This document shows, piece by piece, positions 47,080-60,232 of a stretch of DNA of 64,000 bases (the first letter of the stretch is position 1; the number at the start of each line of letters is the position of its first letter). This DNA comes from Fulvia fulva (Eukaryota; Ascomycota; Dothideomycetes; Mycosphaerellales; Mycosphaerellaceae), in assembly GCF_020509005.1 (NCBI RefSeq), contig NC_063019.1:3410001-3474000 (forward strand), in the 5' to 3' direction. The notes under the pieces were generated by a model. The model was not told the origin of the DNA and did not search any database. It saw nothing but the letters and a program-made list of their open reading frames with translations. Position numbers and translations under genes: made by a program.

Positions 47080-49150
47080 TAGTTACCAAACCGCCTAAGA
47101 CGATTAACCTCTCCGACTATATCCGGGACGATAAAGTGAAAGAATACGCGACTAGATAGGATGTCGAGTTTAATTATAACGATAATATAGTAATAGACGA
47201 AGGAAAAGGAGAACAATAGGTAGCTAAGACTTTCCGCTATAATCTAGAGGAGCTAAAGAACCTAGATATAACCGAGTTCTAAGCCCTTATAGCTAGCACA
47301 CCTAAAGCACTATCTACGATCTATTACCTACTTTAACGCGCCTAAGCCGACGACTATAATATAACCGAGTTGTTAAAGATATTCGGCTAGGCGTATAATA
47401 AGCTTTAGGATAAGAGAGCGGTAGTTAGGACAGCCTAGGATAAGCTAAAGTAGGACAAGGCCGAGTTTAAGTAGAAGAAGTTAGATATATAGATATTATA
47501 GTAGAAGGTAGATAAGTAGGTTAAGTATCTTACGAATAAGGTCGATAAGTATAAGAGGAACGAGCCGGATATCGCTAAAGTAAAGGACGATCTAAAGGCA
47601 ATTATAGCCGATCGTAATAATATCTAGAAGAGCTTAGATAATACGACTAAGGAACGCGATACCGCCGTAAAGGATCGCGACTAGCTAATAGTAGCTCGTA
47701 ATCTACTCTAATAGTAGGTCGACGATTTTAAGAAACTGCCGTCTACGCCGGATATAGCTAAGAACCGCGAGTATATACTTAACGCTATGTCGTAGATTTA
47801 AGACAAGAACGTAGAGCTCTCTAAACTTAACGCCTAGATCGTAGAGTACGTTAATCGTGTCTAGGACCTCGAGAACTAATAGAGCGACGTCGACAATAAG
47901 CTCTCTAACTATAAGTCTACCGCTAAGGACTATAACTACGAGATCGAGTATATTAAGAAGACTAAGGACGACGAAATTGTAGACCTAAAGAAGCGACTTG
48001 CCGAGAAGCCTAAGTAGAGACGACGCGGCTACGGTTTACGTAAGGATAGTACCTAAGACGACAACCTATCTAATAGCTCCGACAGCTCGAGCTCGTCCGA
48101 CTCCGATTCTAACTCTAAACCTAGCGACGACGAAGATCGCCGTAAGTACCGTAAGAAGAAGTCTAAGAAGAGCAAGCGTAAGAGTAAGGACGAGGAGCTT
48201 AACGTAGACTAGGATACGATACTTAATATCGACCTAGACCTTAACGTTATGTTTAAGATAGATAAGACGGAGGTAAAGAAGTTTAGCGGCAATAGGAATA
48301 AGGACAATACGCCTATCGGGCTAACGTTCGAGGTATAGTAGAACACCTTAGAAACTAAGCTATAGAACACTACGTTCCGTACCTCGAAGGCTACGTTAAA
48401 GTTTGTATATAACTATACCGAGGGTAGCGCGTTCTAATTAATTAGACCTTAAATCCCGTCCCTTACTAGCGTAAAGGGCGACCGTATATATAAGACACTT
48501 AATAAGCTTATAAAGGACTTACGTAAGCGCTATAGTAAGCGTAACGCGAAGGCTCGCGTATACGACGATATAGCCGCCTTAAAGTAAGTAGATAGATATA
48601 ACGACTCCTTTACCGAGTCTAACGTCTTATTTAGAAAGAGTACGAACATTATATAGCTTCACCGCAATTAAGAGGACTATATCGATATACTTAAGCGTAA
48701 GCTAAGTTACCGGTACCTCTAGAAGTTTATCTCTAAGGACCTATAGACGATTAAAGCTATAGAAGATTACTTATATTGAGCTAAGGAGGATTTCCGCCTA
48801 GTCGATATACTATACCCGAGAAAGTAGCCTACTAAGAAGGATAATAAGATAGATAGTAAGAAGGACGAGAAGATCTACCTACCTACCGCCGGTTCTAGTA
48901 ATAATAACGAAGGTAGTAGCGGTAGCGGAGGACGCTCTCGACGTACCCGTAAGGCGTAGACGGATCGTAACGAAGTTAGTATATAGGCCGCTAATATCGG
49001 TCCTCTCGATAGCGCTAAGAACACTCGATATATAAACGAAGGCCGCTATAAGAAGTGTCGTAAGACCGGACACCGCCTTACTAATCGAGTATATAAGCTC
49101 TTCGACTACGAGATACTACCCCGTCTACCTACTCTATAATAGCGGGGAAA
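47080..49150 (+). pseudogene. Gypsy E gag (coiled-coil type, RIP-disabled)
   Basis: A long plus-strand frame. About 47380-48000 is heptad-like and rich in K, E and D (YLTNKVDKYKRNEPDI, KSLDNTTKERDTAVKDRD), so probably a coiled coil. About 48050-48210 is an acidic-serine block followed by a Lys/Arg block (SSSDSDSNS, KKKSKKSKRKSK). A Gag core follows (VKKFSGNRNKDNTPIGLTFEV near 48270), and a CCHC knuckle remnant KCRKTGHRLTN lies near 49055-49085. Stops at RIP sites disable it. The large coiled-coil N-terminus is shared with H. Confidence 0.72.
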
Positions 49151-49339
49151 TAGTCAGGCTAGTACTTAAGCGTAGTAAGTATTAGGCCTCTTAGAAGTCT
49201 AAAAGAACTAGAGCTACTACCGCTACTAGGTGAAGGGCTAAGGATATCTTTACGTTCCTTAAGAACGATTCGAAAGGAATAAGAATAGTAACCTAAGGTA
49301 GTAATATACTAAGTAATGCCTAGTATAGCGAATAGTATT

Positions 49340-52300
49340 AAATCTTAGTCGTTCTTTAATATCGGTACTAACTCTAAGTTTATAGACCGAATATATACGT
49401 ATAATAACTATTTTAAGGTTTATTTATTACTAGAGCCTCTACTCCTTACGCTAGCGGATAGCTCTACCTTAGAAGTAGAGATTACGGAATAGACAACGAT
49501 AGAACTAGACCTAAATAGTTATAGGGAAGTTATAAGTACGTAGCTCGCCGACCTCGAATATAATATAGTCCTCGGTATTACGGGTAGCCCGCGACCCCCT
49601 ACTATAGCTACGTCGGCCCGGCTAAACCGGGGACCTTCCGTATCGGGTTAGCGCGGCTTGGCTTTGCTTTATAACTTCGCCGCGCCTCGCGCTCCTCTTT
49701 CGTAGCTTCGTAGAACAACAACTATCTCGTTCGGACCCTATAATACGCGCGCCCTTATACTCGGTAGGCCTTAGAGTATAGTATATTAGCTAGGTATCTA
49801 TTACGAATCTAGGACGCTTACCCTCGACTCGGAGCGCTATAAGGAGCTATGCCTATAGGACGGCAAGCCGGTATAGGTACAGTCAGTTTATAATAAAGGA
49901 AAGTAGCCTATATAGACGTATTAAACCTTCCGTCTAGTAGTAACTATAGAGGATAAACCGGAGCCCCGTCTCTATACTAGACTACCCTTACTAGTAGACG
50001 GAAGAGACACTATTAAGGAGCTATATAGGCGCTCCTTAGGAAAGGACCGGAGAACGCCGGTAGAAGTAACCGTAACTATAATACCGGATAATTAGTTACT
50101 AGATATCCTATAAGTAGGAGTAGGAGCTTTTATAATATATATAAGACGAAAGGGTGCGTAACTCTACCTTATATATATCCGAGAAAAGGATAAACTACTA
50201 GGATCGAAGCAAAGTACCGATCCTCTATACTTATACGCGATATTAACCGCTTAGCTAAGCTTATACTCTATACGGCGTATAATAGGCAATTGTAGTATAG
50301 TAGTAGACGACAAGACTACGTAACGACTAGACGCTCGAGCCGTAGCCTTTATACTAGTAGTAGAAAGATCCGGGCCCTCGTTACGGGCGTATAAAATATA
50401 CGCGTAGGTAGATATTGACCGGTTCTACAAATCGCTTAATAAGGACAACATTATAGACCCGGTAGATCACCTACTACCCGAGTACCGTAAGTACGCCCGA
50501 ACCTTCTCGGCTTAGGCGGTATATAAGCTACTACTATACTGACTAGGTATCGATTATAAGATTAACCTTAAGGAAAGAAGTAAGCTACCTTTTAAGCATC
50601 TATTCCGTATATCGCCTTAGGAGGATAAAGTGATTAAGCGTTAGACGGATAGCTACCTAGCCGACTAGAAGATTCGAAGGTACGTAGGACGAGCGGATAT
50701 AGCTTCGCCCGTACTTATAGTACGTAAGCCTAGTAGTAGACTTCGGGTATACGTAGACTATCGCGGCCTAAACGCTATTACGTTAAAGTCTAGATACCCT
50801 ATCCCCTTAATATAAGACACGCTTAATAGGATAGCGGATAAGAAGTAGTTTACTAAGCTCGATATAATCGCCGCCTTTAATCGTATCCGTATTACGGAGG
50901 GTCACGAATAGAAGACCGTATTTACTACTAGATATAGACAGTTCGAGTACTTAGTAAAGCCGTTTAAATTATATAATACGCTAGGTACATTTCAGTCTTA
51001 TATTAACGACACTCTTTACGAGTTCCTAGATAATTTCTACTCTATATACTTAGACGACATTCTTATCTTTAGCGATACCCGGGAAGAGTATATAGAATAT
51101 ATAAAGAAGGTCCTTTAGAAGATTTAAGGCGCGGGATTATAACTAGACTTCTCTAAGTACGAGTTCTATACGTAATCTACGAAGTACCTAGGCCTTATTA
51201 TTAGTAAGGACGGCGTGTCTATAGACCTAGCTAAAGTATAGACTATATAAGACTAGGCTACGCCGTAGTCGGCTAAGGATATCCTCGCGTTTAACGGATT
51301 CGTAGACTTTTACCGAAGATCTATTAAGAACTATAGCAAGATCGTCCTACCGCTAGTTAGGCTTACTAAGAAGGACGTAGTGTTTATATAGTCCCTAGAA
51401 TGTTAATCCGTATTCGAGGGACTTAAATAGGCATTTACGGACGCCGAAGGTATCGTATTAGCTATATTTAAACCCGGAAGAGAGATAGTACTCGAAACTA
51501 ATATATCTAACTTCGTAACGGCTACTATACTTAGCTAGCGAGATAAAGACGGCGTACTACGGCCTATCGCTTACCTTTCTAAGAAGATGTCCCCCTAGGA
51601 ATATAATTACGATATCTATAATAAGGAACTACTTACGATCGTTAAGGCCTTCGAAGAATAGCGACCTAAGCTTATAGCCGGAGATATAGATAGCGAGGAA
51701 GGCTACTTTAAGAACCTATAAGATAGCGGTAAGCCGGTACTCGTCTACTCCGACTATAAAAACCTAGAGTAGTTTATAACTACGAAAGAGCTAAACCGAC
51801 GCTAAGTATACTAGGCCGAATTCCTCTCCTAGTTCTTCTTTAAGATCGTATATCGACCGGGTAAATAAGGTAGAAAGCCCGATAGCCTAATACGACGGAC
51901 GTAGGACCTACCGGAGCGGTATAATACTAACGACCTACGCCGACAGCACTAAAACCGCGTACTACTCGGCGATTCCTTAGTATAGCGGGAAAAAAACGTC
52001 TCCGCCTCTAAGGCTCTAAGTCTCTTAGCTAGTAGGATTATATCTATAGCTACGACTACGAACACTAGTATAGTTATCAACTAGGGCCTCGAGACCGACA
52101 TTCGGAATCTATATAACTAAGACAACGCCTAAGAAGCTCTATAGTAACTCCGCGATAAACAGAAGGTGACTTCGCTCCGTAGTAGTAAGCTTAACGACCG
52201 CGACGCTATTATTATTAACAATATAATCTATATAAAGAACCGGTTTAGCGGGCTTAGACTATTTGTACTACCGTCCAAAGAGAAGTATTATACGGTTTAT

Positions 52301-52926
52301 AGCCGAATTATTAAGTCCTTCTATAATATACCTACTACCGGATATCTAGAAAGAGCTAAGACGTATAAGAAGGTCACCTAGTACTATATATAGCCGAGGA
52401 TAGCGCGTACCGTTCGTACTTTCTACCGTAGTTATCGAGTATATACAAATACTACGACTTTAACTAAAAAGCTATATAGCCTACTATACCCGATACCGAT
52501 TCTATTCGATATCTAGAAAGACGTAGCTATAAACTTCGTAGTCGAGCTACCCGAAGGACGCTATACTACCGATAGCTAGACCTATTAGAACGTCCTAATA
52601 GTAACTAATAGACTAAGTAAGGAGAGGCACCTAATCCTAGTACTAAGTATAAAGGCCGAGTATATTACGTATATCTATATTAAGTATATGTTTAGTAGGC
52701 CCGGGCTCCTAAAGTCGATTACGTCCGATCGCGGTCCGTAATAGTTATTAGTATTCTAGTAACGCCTCTACGAGTTGCTATAGATTAAGCGAAAGTTATC
52801 TACTAGATACTACCCCGAGACCGATAGATAGAGCGAGAATACGAATAAGGAAATAGAAAAGTACCTCCGAGCTTTTATTAACTATACCTAGGACGACTAG
52901 CCGGATTAGCTACCGCTAGTAGAATT
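49340..52926 (+). pseudogene. Gypsy E pol, first part: protease, RT, RNase H, integrase core
   Basis: The protease begins near 49345 with NIGTNSKFID, where D of the D[TS]G triad reads N. It is interrupted by solo LTR G2 within LEYNIVLG. RT near 50700-51200: [20 protein letters not shown], and a preserved YLDDILIFSDTREEY box near 51050. RNase H near 51480-51830. Integrase from about 52300 to LPLVEFIANN at 52926, where LINE D2 is inserted. It resumes at 58746. Confidence 0.82.
49576..49759 (+). repeat. Solo LTR G2 (184 bp)
   Basis: TATTACGGG...CCCTTATA with a perfect 5-bp duplication CTCGG at 49571-49575 and 49760-49764. It splits the gypsy E protease. The ends fit TGTTAC...TTACA after RIP. 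Confidence 0.87.
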
Positions 52927-53109
52927 TATAGCTAATAATAGATAGATAGATAGATAGATATTTCATTAAGCTGTTGTAGTGCCCTTTGGCCTATATAGCT
53001 ATACTATCTTGTTTTTGTATATATAGAGGGGAAACCGTGTTAGTGAAAACCCCTCCTCCTTCCCGCCTGTCTTTTCCTCCTCGTTATCGTCTTAAATTTC
53101 CCTTGTTAG

Positions 53110-56100
53110 GGGTACGCTAGTGTTATAGGCCTGCCCTAATAACTACCCTATCTGTAACCCCCCTCGCTTCCGCCTCTTGTCTATCCACTCCTCCGTCTCG
53201 CTCGCGAGGCTAAACTGCTAGAGGTATCCCTACTATAGTATCTACCGAGAGATTCGGCGAATGTTGCCTTTGTCCCTAATAATTGACTTATAGTCTCTCC
53301 TTCCCGCTTAGTGCCTCCAATTTCCCCTACCTCTCGCCTACTACGGGCATCGTAGTAGCATATGTTCTAGGTTTTACGATAGGTAGCCACACTAGTAGGC
53401 TGGGCTATAGATGTCTAGTACGCGTCTCCTAAACAGGTAGGCCCTTAATCTAATGTGTTCGGACCTGATTTGGATCGCTATGCTTGCTTCGGCCCTTGTC
53501 AGGTCCCTATATAGCTAGTAATTATGTCTCTAGAAGGCTCGGAGCGCTATCGGGCCTGTTGTCTTAGGGGGCTTCCTTTTCTAGTCCTGCTCCTATAGGT
53601 AGCTCGCTATCTGTTCCGCTAGGCTTTAGGTCTTAGCCTTGCTCCCGCCGGCCTAGCGAGTCCTACGCTCCTCCTCCTTTCGTACTAGCCATTCGGTGCT
53701 TATCTATACGGCCGTAAAGGTAGTAAGGTCATCCTCTTTTTGGCTTGTCCTATGTCCCTCCCCTCTCCGGTAGCGGCTTTCTATCTTATTCTTTGCCTCC
53801 TAGATCGTGGTTTGTACTAGGTAACCTGTCGTCTTTACCGCGTATTAAATTCTTATTCCCCGGATATACTAGCCGATTAGTAGTATTCCTGTCTCTATTT
53901 CTACCGTGCTTATTAACGTTGTCTTATATACGCCTAGTACCCTACGTAGGTTGCCTACCTATGTCCTGTTTAGGGGTTGCTCTATCCGTTTCGGGATCGG
54001 CTTGCCTACGCCTCCTGTTCCCTAAATCTGTGCCCCGTATAATATAGCTAGTCTAACGATCGCCTTATACATTACTCTTGCCTTATCGAATGTTGCTCCC
54101 TATATAGATACCGTAAGCCTCTTTATCGAGGCTTTATTGACTTGCGCTCGACTCTAGGCTTTCTTAATCTATACATTCTAGCTTAGCTTCGGGTCGAGCC
54201 AGATCCCTAGTACTCGTAGCTCCGCTAATAGCTTGGTCTCGTAGCCTTAGATTCTTACCGCCGCCTTTATATTATAGTGTGTTCTCGCTTTACTAAAGTA
54301 TATAAGTTAGTACTTTTTAGGGGCGAACCGGGCACTATACTTCTTTGCCTACTCCTCGCATTTCTTGTGCCTATCTTTAAGGAGGCGACAGTTCTCTTCT
54401 GTCGAGTCTAACTAGGCTAGGATGTTTGTATCGTCTACGAACCCCGATACTAAGGTTTACGGAGAGGTAAGTAGGGGGATTAGATCCGACATAAATATTA
54501 GAAACAGGATAGGGGAGAGAGTAGATCCCTAAGGTATTCTAGTCTCTGCCTTCACCGGGTCGGACGTGTACCTTCCTAGGACTAGGTATGTCGTCCGTTC
54601 CTAGAGAAAGGAGTAGACGAACGACGTTGCCTACTAGGGGATGCCTTTCTACTATAGGATATATATTAGCCTTTAGTATAAGACGTTATCGAAGGCCCCT
54701 ACGATGTCGAGGGATAGTAAGGACGCCGCTCGGTTCCTACCGTAGTGCCAGAGGGTCTGAATTTGCTCCGTAATTAGCTCTATTACTATTAGTGTCGATC
54801 GCTAGCTTCTTCCCCCTATCTATGTTGCTAGGAGTACGTAGTTGTCCTCGGTAAGCTACGTAAGTCTCTAGGCTACTATCTTTTCTAGGACCTTCCCTAT
54901 CGTATTTAGAAGTGCTATTAGTCTATACGACTTGGGCTGAGTATAGTCTTCCTTCTATAGCTTACGTAGCACTACTATCATAGACTCTCTATACGGCTTC
55001 GGGTGATACTCTAGCCGTAGATACGCGGTAAATAGGTTTGTAAGGCTCGGCGCGATCTCTTCTCTATACTCTTTTAGTAGTACGTTTGGTATCCTGTCTA
55101 GGCCTAGGGCTTTTCGTCCTTTTAGCTTACTTATGACTCCTGTTACTATGTTAGAGCTAACCGCCTAATCTATGTCTAGGGGTTCCGGGTATATGCTCGG
55201 GTCGATGTCCGTAAGGTCTGCCTCTACTTACGTCGAAAAGAAATAGTCGGCTAACGCTTTTGCCTTACCCCGGGGCGTAGCCTAGGCAATCCCTTCGCGG
55301 TCTACGATTAGGGGGAAGTGAGGGGCTTGTTGCTCTTTAGGTAGTCGTGCCTATTTAGTAAGTCTCTATATCTGTTCCGGGTTTTCTATAACGAGCCCGA
55401 TCGTCGCTCTCTAGTCCTATAGCTTATCGCGTCTTATCTGTGCCTTCTTCTCTTATATCGCGTGACAGTATTGCTCCTACGTCTCTTAGGTGTGCTCCTT
55501 CGTCCACTGTCGCCTTGCCCTTCTAGCCTCCCTTACCTTCGTAGAGCATTTAGGGGTCTAGAAGGCCTTCTACTACGTTAAGGGCCGGAGTAACGGCGTA
55601 TATTGTTCCGCTACTTACTATATAACCGAGGTAATCTGTTCCGCTGCTTGATCTAGCTAAGCTGTCGTCTCGAGTTCTCTATGCTATAGTAGGTTCGCTA
55701 TTAGGAAGCCTCTTATGTCGTCCTAGCGTGCCTTCTTCTAGTTACGGCGTGGTTCGTTTACTAGCTCCTCTATCGCCTTTACCCCTAGCGTCGTTTAGAT
55801 AGGGATATAGTCTAAGGAGGCTTCTAGCGCGTAGTTCGGTCGGTATTAGACTAGTCTCTCTTCAAGTTCTCGTAATAGAAAGTATAGGTCGATCGTGCTT
55901 ATACTAGTACGGGCCTTCTACGTCTCTATTCCCTTTAGTATTACTAAGGCCATTCCGTAGCGTACGGTTATGTCTAGTAGCTTCCCCCCTAGGAATGCGT
56001 ACGGGGGAGTGAATTCGAGTCCCTACTATAGGTAGTAGAGGTTAAAGTCGCCGAGGAGTACTTGCTTCGTGTCTTAGCTTAGGGTCCGCTCTAGGTAGGC

Positions 56101-56493
56101 GAGGGTTCCTAGTTCCCTACTCGTCCGACCCCGCGGTAGCGGGTTATAAACGTTATAGATCTAGATAGGGCCTTGTGTCGTGTCGATCTAGATTGATGTT
56201 ATGTCTCCTAGGTTGCCCTACTACGGTAGTATAACCTTCTACGACTCAAGGTCTATAGTCTTACTTACGTATATATATGTCCTCGGGATGACGCCTCGTT
56301 AGCCCGCGATCACGGTATAGTATCTCCGGTCATTACAAGTAGCTAGGAGTCCTACGTAGGGGTTGATCTATAGTTCCTGTACCGTAATAACGTAGTGCCG
56401 TAGCGGGTCTAGCTCTTATAGAAAGTGGCGCTAGACCTTGTCCCTACTTTTGTTTACGTTATACTATACGATAGTGATGTCGTCGTATAGTAT
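53110..56493 (-). pseudogene. LINE D2 ORF2 (endonuclease-RT), RIP-disabled
   Basis: The frame begins at the ATG at 56493 (MILYDDITIV.YNVNKSRDKV). Endonuclease is at about 56480-55800. RT motifs on the minus strand: a KAPG-like block near 55110, SLDIVGAFDNV near 54700, IP.GSTLSPILFL near 54530 and SGFVDDTNILA near 54440. The C-terminal zinc motif CGYLS.NLEHMLLRC lies near 53380. Multiple RIP stops. The layout equals LINE A ORF2. Confidence 0.82.
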
Positions 56494-56499
56494 CATTCG

Positions 56500-57740
56500 T
56501 TATCCGTGAGGTCTATTTCCGTACTGACCTACTATATCTCCTAAGCCTATATCTCGCTATCCGGCTAGCCCTAGGGCCGCTAGGGCGCCCTAAAGATTCG
56601 CATTTGGCCTAGTTCGTTAGTAGCCCGGTTAAGGTGTCGAGGCCTACCGGGAGGTAGATACGTTTACGGTTAGGTTCTCTTGTTCGTCTCTTCTGCCCTC
56701 TTCCTTTTGCTCGGCTCGAAGCCCTTATATACGGTAGGTCCCTCCTACTGTCGTTAGGGGTACCTAGCTAGTATAGAGATCCTTGCTTGTCTCGCTCGTT
56801 CTTATACTACTATTCTAGCCGGGCATTGGCTTGAATACGCTAGGTGCCTTCTGCCGTAGTATACGTACCTACTCTCCTTTTTTGGGCATTCCCTTCCCTA
56901 GTATAGGCCTACGTAGTAAGGACACCTTAGGGTCTTCTCCCCGCATTTTGAGGCTATATGACCGTACTGTTAGTATTAGAAGCATTGTAGTACCCTATAG
57001 CTACTCTAATAGATCTCCGTGTCCATTCTCTCGTAGTTCTAGAATAGCCTATTATCTAATATCTAGTTAGCTTGTTCCGCTGTCTCTACCTAAATAATAA
57101 GCGATAAATGCGTCTTTTCTCGGTCTACTGTCTTATGTAGCTATGCCGCCTTCGTTAGTCGTACTCCTAGGGAGGTGTTCTAGTTCTATACTTAGAGGTA
57201 GGGAAGGTCTTCGACCTTAAATGTCCTAGGGACCCCGTAGGCGATGACGGTATACTGTTAGTAGGAGACTCGTGCCGACTTCGCGACTTTAGTAGTCCAC
57301 TCCTTATATGTCTCTAGCTTTCGTCTATTAGACTCTTATACGGTAAAGAGTCTTACTACGCCTATTGCCTCTACCCTCGCCCTAACTACCTCCTTTTAGC
57401 CGATTCTGTCGACAATCTCCTTACTTATTAGGGCTACGATTTCTTGTTTCTCCGCCGGATTAGTAATGTATAGGCGTACCGCCTTACTTGCCTTCGGAGG
57501 GGGTTAATTCTTGCCTACTACTACTATTGCCTATATAGTTGGTTTCTAGGCTGCCTTCTATATTAGTTGTTAGATTGTCTTCGGGATTTAGTATAATAGC
57601 GCTTTTAGCGCTCCTAGTAGCTGTGCTATAGTGTTCTTATATGCCCGGGCTAGCAAGGAAGGAATCGTATTTAGTAAGCTAGCTACGAGATAAGGTAATA
57701 AGTCTTAACCGCGCTTTCCTACTTATCTAGCACCACCGTG
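56500..57740 (-). pseudogene. LINE D2 ORF1 (Gag-like), RIP-disabled
   Basis: A minus-strand frame upstream of ORF2. A zinc-knuckle region with Cys/His-bearing motifs lies near 56870-57000, in the same relative place as in LINE A ORF1. Stops disable it. The start is uncertain; comparison with D1 places the 5' UTR/ORF1 border near 57700-57750. Confidence 0.6.
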
Positions 57741-58731
57741 TAGCCTCGTTTCGAGAGGTTAGCCCGGAGCAAAAGCTTCCCTCTACGCCCTCCCTCCCTA
57801 TTTGCTCCTTAAGCCAATATCCGCCTCTATAGGCCTAAGCCCGTTAGTGCTCTCTATTGATCGACATACGTATCCGTCCTCTCGGGCTATATAGATAGTG
57901 TTAGCCGTCGCTACTAGTGTACACTACGCCCTAGGTTTTAACGCCCTTCGCGTTACCGTAGCCTATCTCTAGAAAGCGGCCGTCTATACCTCGTAGGTTT
58001 GCTCGGGGCACACACTACGCCGGGCAGCGTACTCCTTACGTTTCTACCTACTAACCAATATAAAGTTCCTTATCACCCTACCCTCGATCCTCCCCGATCA
58101 TAGAACTAATCCACTTGCATTATACGTCTTTTCCCCGTCCTAATAGCCGTCTTTTCCTTGCTTAGGCTATCGTCTTTTCCTCGTCGTAATCTACTATATC
58201 AGACTAGGTGCGTTATGTAGCGGGACAGGTAGTGCCTTAGGCAAAACCCTCGTTCCTATACCGGGTGTTTAATAGGCCCTTATAGGCTTCGTCGCGTGTC
58301 TACCTACCTAACGTATTGCCCGCTAGCAAACACTAGATTGTTTCGTAGTCCGCTCGACGCCGTCGTATAGTCCGCTTAGTTGTTGTTCTATAGTCCGCTC
58401 GTCTAATGTTCGTCGCTTAGCCCGCTCGGTTTACGGTCTCCGGAGGTGAAAATTCTGTACTTATACTAGAGGTGTCCTATCGAGCGTATAGGCTACGGTT
58501 CCGCGCCCTTCTTACACGTAGAAAGAAGAGGGACTCGCTCCCGACACGAGTACACGCTCGTCGGATGGTTTTTATACCCGTTTTGCTAGTAGTCCTCTAT
58601 TCGCCGCGGCTTCGCCTACGTTACGCGCCCGTCGCGCCTACGACGCTCTAGCGTAAGAATACTTAGCTCTCTCGTAGTAAGACGAGAGATTCGTAGCCGA
58701 CACCACGTATAGGTGATTCTCGTTGTCGACC
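57741..58731 (-). other. LINE D2 5' leader (~1 kb)
   Basis: Non-coding part of LINE D2, closely matched by D1 37346-38400. It is far longer than the 66-bp leader of LINE A, and probably holds the internal promoter. Several inverted CTCGTC/GACGAG-type words lie at its extreme 5' end. Confidence 0.6.
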
Positions 58732-58745
58732 TATAGCTAATAATA

Positions 58746-60038
58746 GAGTATCTAAAAGTACGGGAGTGTTACTATTTATAGCTAACTACGGTAAACTAGT
58801 ACGATACGTAGATAGCGAGCTAGACCTTCCGATCCGAGCGATACCCGCTAAGTAGAAGCTTAACGTATAATTGGCCGACGCTTTCGTAAAGAGAATAAGT
58901 AATATACGGGAGTATCTATACGAAGCAATATATATAGTATAAGACTTATAAGCCGACTTTACTAATTAATATTATACGCTAGTACCTACGTACGAGGTAG
59001 GCGACAAAGTCTACTTAAGTACCCGTAACTAGCGTATAGCTCGGCTATCTTAGAAGCTTAACTATCGCTACGTAGGTCCCTACGTAATAACAGAAGTACT
59101 GCCGAACGATACGTATTATCTAAGCCTACCGCGGTCGCTAGGGAACCTATATAATAGATTCTATACAAACCTCTTACTCCCTATATATAAAGCGTTATCT
59201 AGCTAAGTAGAACTAACCCTACCGCCGATCGAGGTAGAGAACGAAGGGGGGATTAATTAGTTCTAGTATATAGATAAGATCCTAAATATACGGAGGAAGT
59301 ACGGCTAGTATAAGTATCTAGTTAGTTAGGTAGGAGACGATAAGGATCTATTATAGGAGCTAGCGGAGGATATAATAGAGACAGCCGCCGCCTCTATTAT
59401 AGACTTCTACTATAATAGCCTAAGGAAACTAATACCTACCGGCTTTATAGTACTAGAAGGATAGGTAGCGAATAAAGCGAACCCCTCCGCGTCGGTATTA
59501 GTTATAGCTAAAGTAGTAACTATAGGTAGGTACTACCTTTAGGCAGAAATAGCGCCTATAGCTCTCCTATATAAGGTAGATAACTATATTAGTCTAATAG
59601 CAATAGTAGCTTTAGATAAAGACCCGTATAGTACGGACCCGAGAAAAGCGACAGATAGTAGGAATACGAGCAATATACGTCAATACGAATAGGAAGCTTC
59701 CTATAGCTCTATAACCTTAACGGTACCGCTATCTTCGAATAGTATTAGGCCCTATAGCTCTTTAGATACTTATATAATAGCGCCTATAACGGAGGCCTTC
59801 GTAGACTTTATAAATTACTACGACTCTCTTAGTATCCGATATAGCGAGGATAATAATAGTATAGTAAAGCGTAAGAGCGTAGCGATAGACGACTTAATAA
59901 CTAACGACGAAGACGACGTTATAGAGGACAAAGTAATAGATAATAACGTAATAGATAATAAAGCGGATAATCTAGAGGACGATACGACCTTCGTATAGGC
60001 CTACGTCGTAAGGAAGAATAGTACTAAGGACAGGCCGA
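58746..60038 (+). pseudogene. Gypsy E pol, last part: integrase C-terminus and chromodomain
   Basis: It continues the integrase with VSKSTGVLLFIANYG. A C-terminal GPY-like region follows near 58990-59200 (GDKVYLSTRN, LNYRYVGPYVI). A chromodomain-like stretch lies near 59260-59350 (IDKILNIRRKYG.YKYLVS.VGDDKDLL). The tail to about 60000 is acidic and Ser/Thr-rich. RIP stops interrupt it. The chromodomain marks E as a chromovirus. Confidence 0.75.
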
Positions 60039-60057
60039 TTTTTTGGAGGGGGGGTGG
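60039..60057 (+). other. Gypsy E polypurine tract
   Basis: TTTTTTGGAGGGGGGGTGG immediately precedes the 3' LTR, the expected place for the plus-strand primer. Confidence 0.8.
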
Positions 60058-60227
60058 TATTACGGGCCTAGGCGGCCGTCTAGTAAATAGCAGTCGGTCA
60101 CGTGACTTGGTACGGGCCGGCCCGTATGCCTCGGCTTATATATTAACTTTCCGTACCTCGTGCTCCTCTTAGATAGCCTATCTAACAACTTCGTTCTTTG
60201 CCCTATATTAAGAACGGCTCCCTTATA
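60058..60227 (+). repeat. Gypsy E 3' LTR (170 bp)
   Basis: Pair of 46583-46752. It also keeps CACGTG (60099-60104). It is followed by the ATAGG target duplication. Confidence 0.88.
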
Positions 60228-60232
60228 ATAGG

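Larger units (their letters stand above)
52941..58731 (-). mobile_element. LINE D2, full length on the minus strand, RIP-disabled
   Basis: 5791 bp with a (GATA)n end at 52941-52960 and a perfect 14-bp duplication TATAGCTAATAATA at 52927-52940 and 58732-58745. It splits the gypsy E integrase. It has a ~1-kb 5' leader (about 57750-58731), ORF1 and ORF2. It is the parent-like full version of the deleted copy D1. Confidence 0.88.
46583..60227 (+). mobile_element. Ty3/gypsy chromovirus E, full length, hit by LTR G2 and LINE D2
   Basis: 170-bp LTRs at 46583-46752 and 60058-60227, a perfect 5-bp duplication ATAGG (46578-46582, 60228-60232), and gag-PR-RT-RH-INT-chromodomain in order. Without the nested insertions it is about 7.6 kb. 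All coding parts are RIP-disabled, and the LTR termini read TATTAC...TTATA where TGTTAC...TTACA is expected. Confidence 0.88.

Noticed and set aside
45781..49759. G1 and G2 as the paired LTRs of one 4-kb element
   Set aside because: G2 has its own perfect CTCGG duplication inside the gypsy E protease, and the DNA between them includes the E 5' LTR and gag. They are separate insertions.
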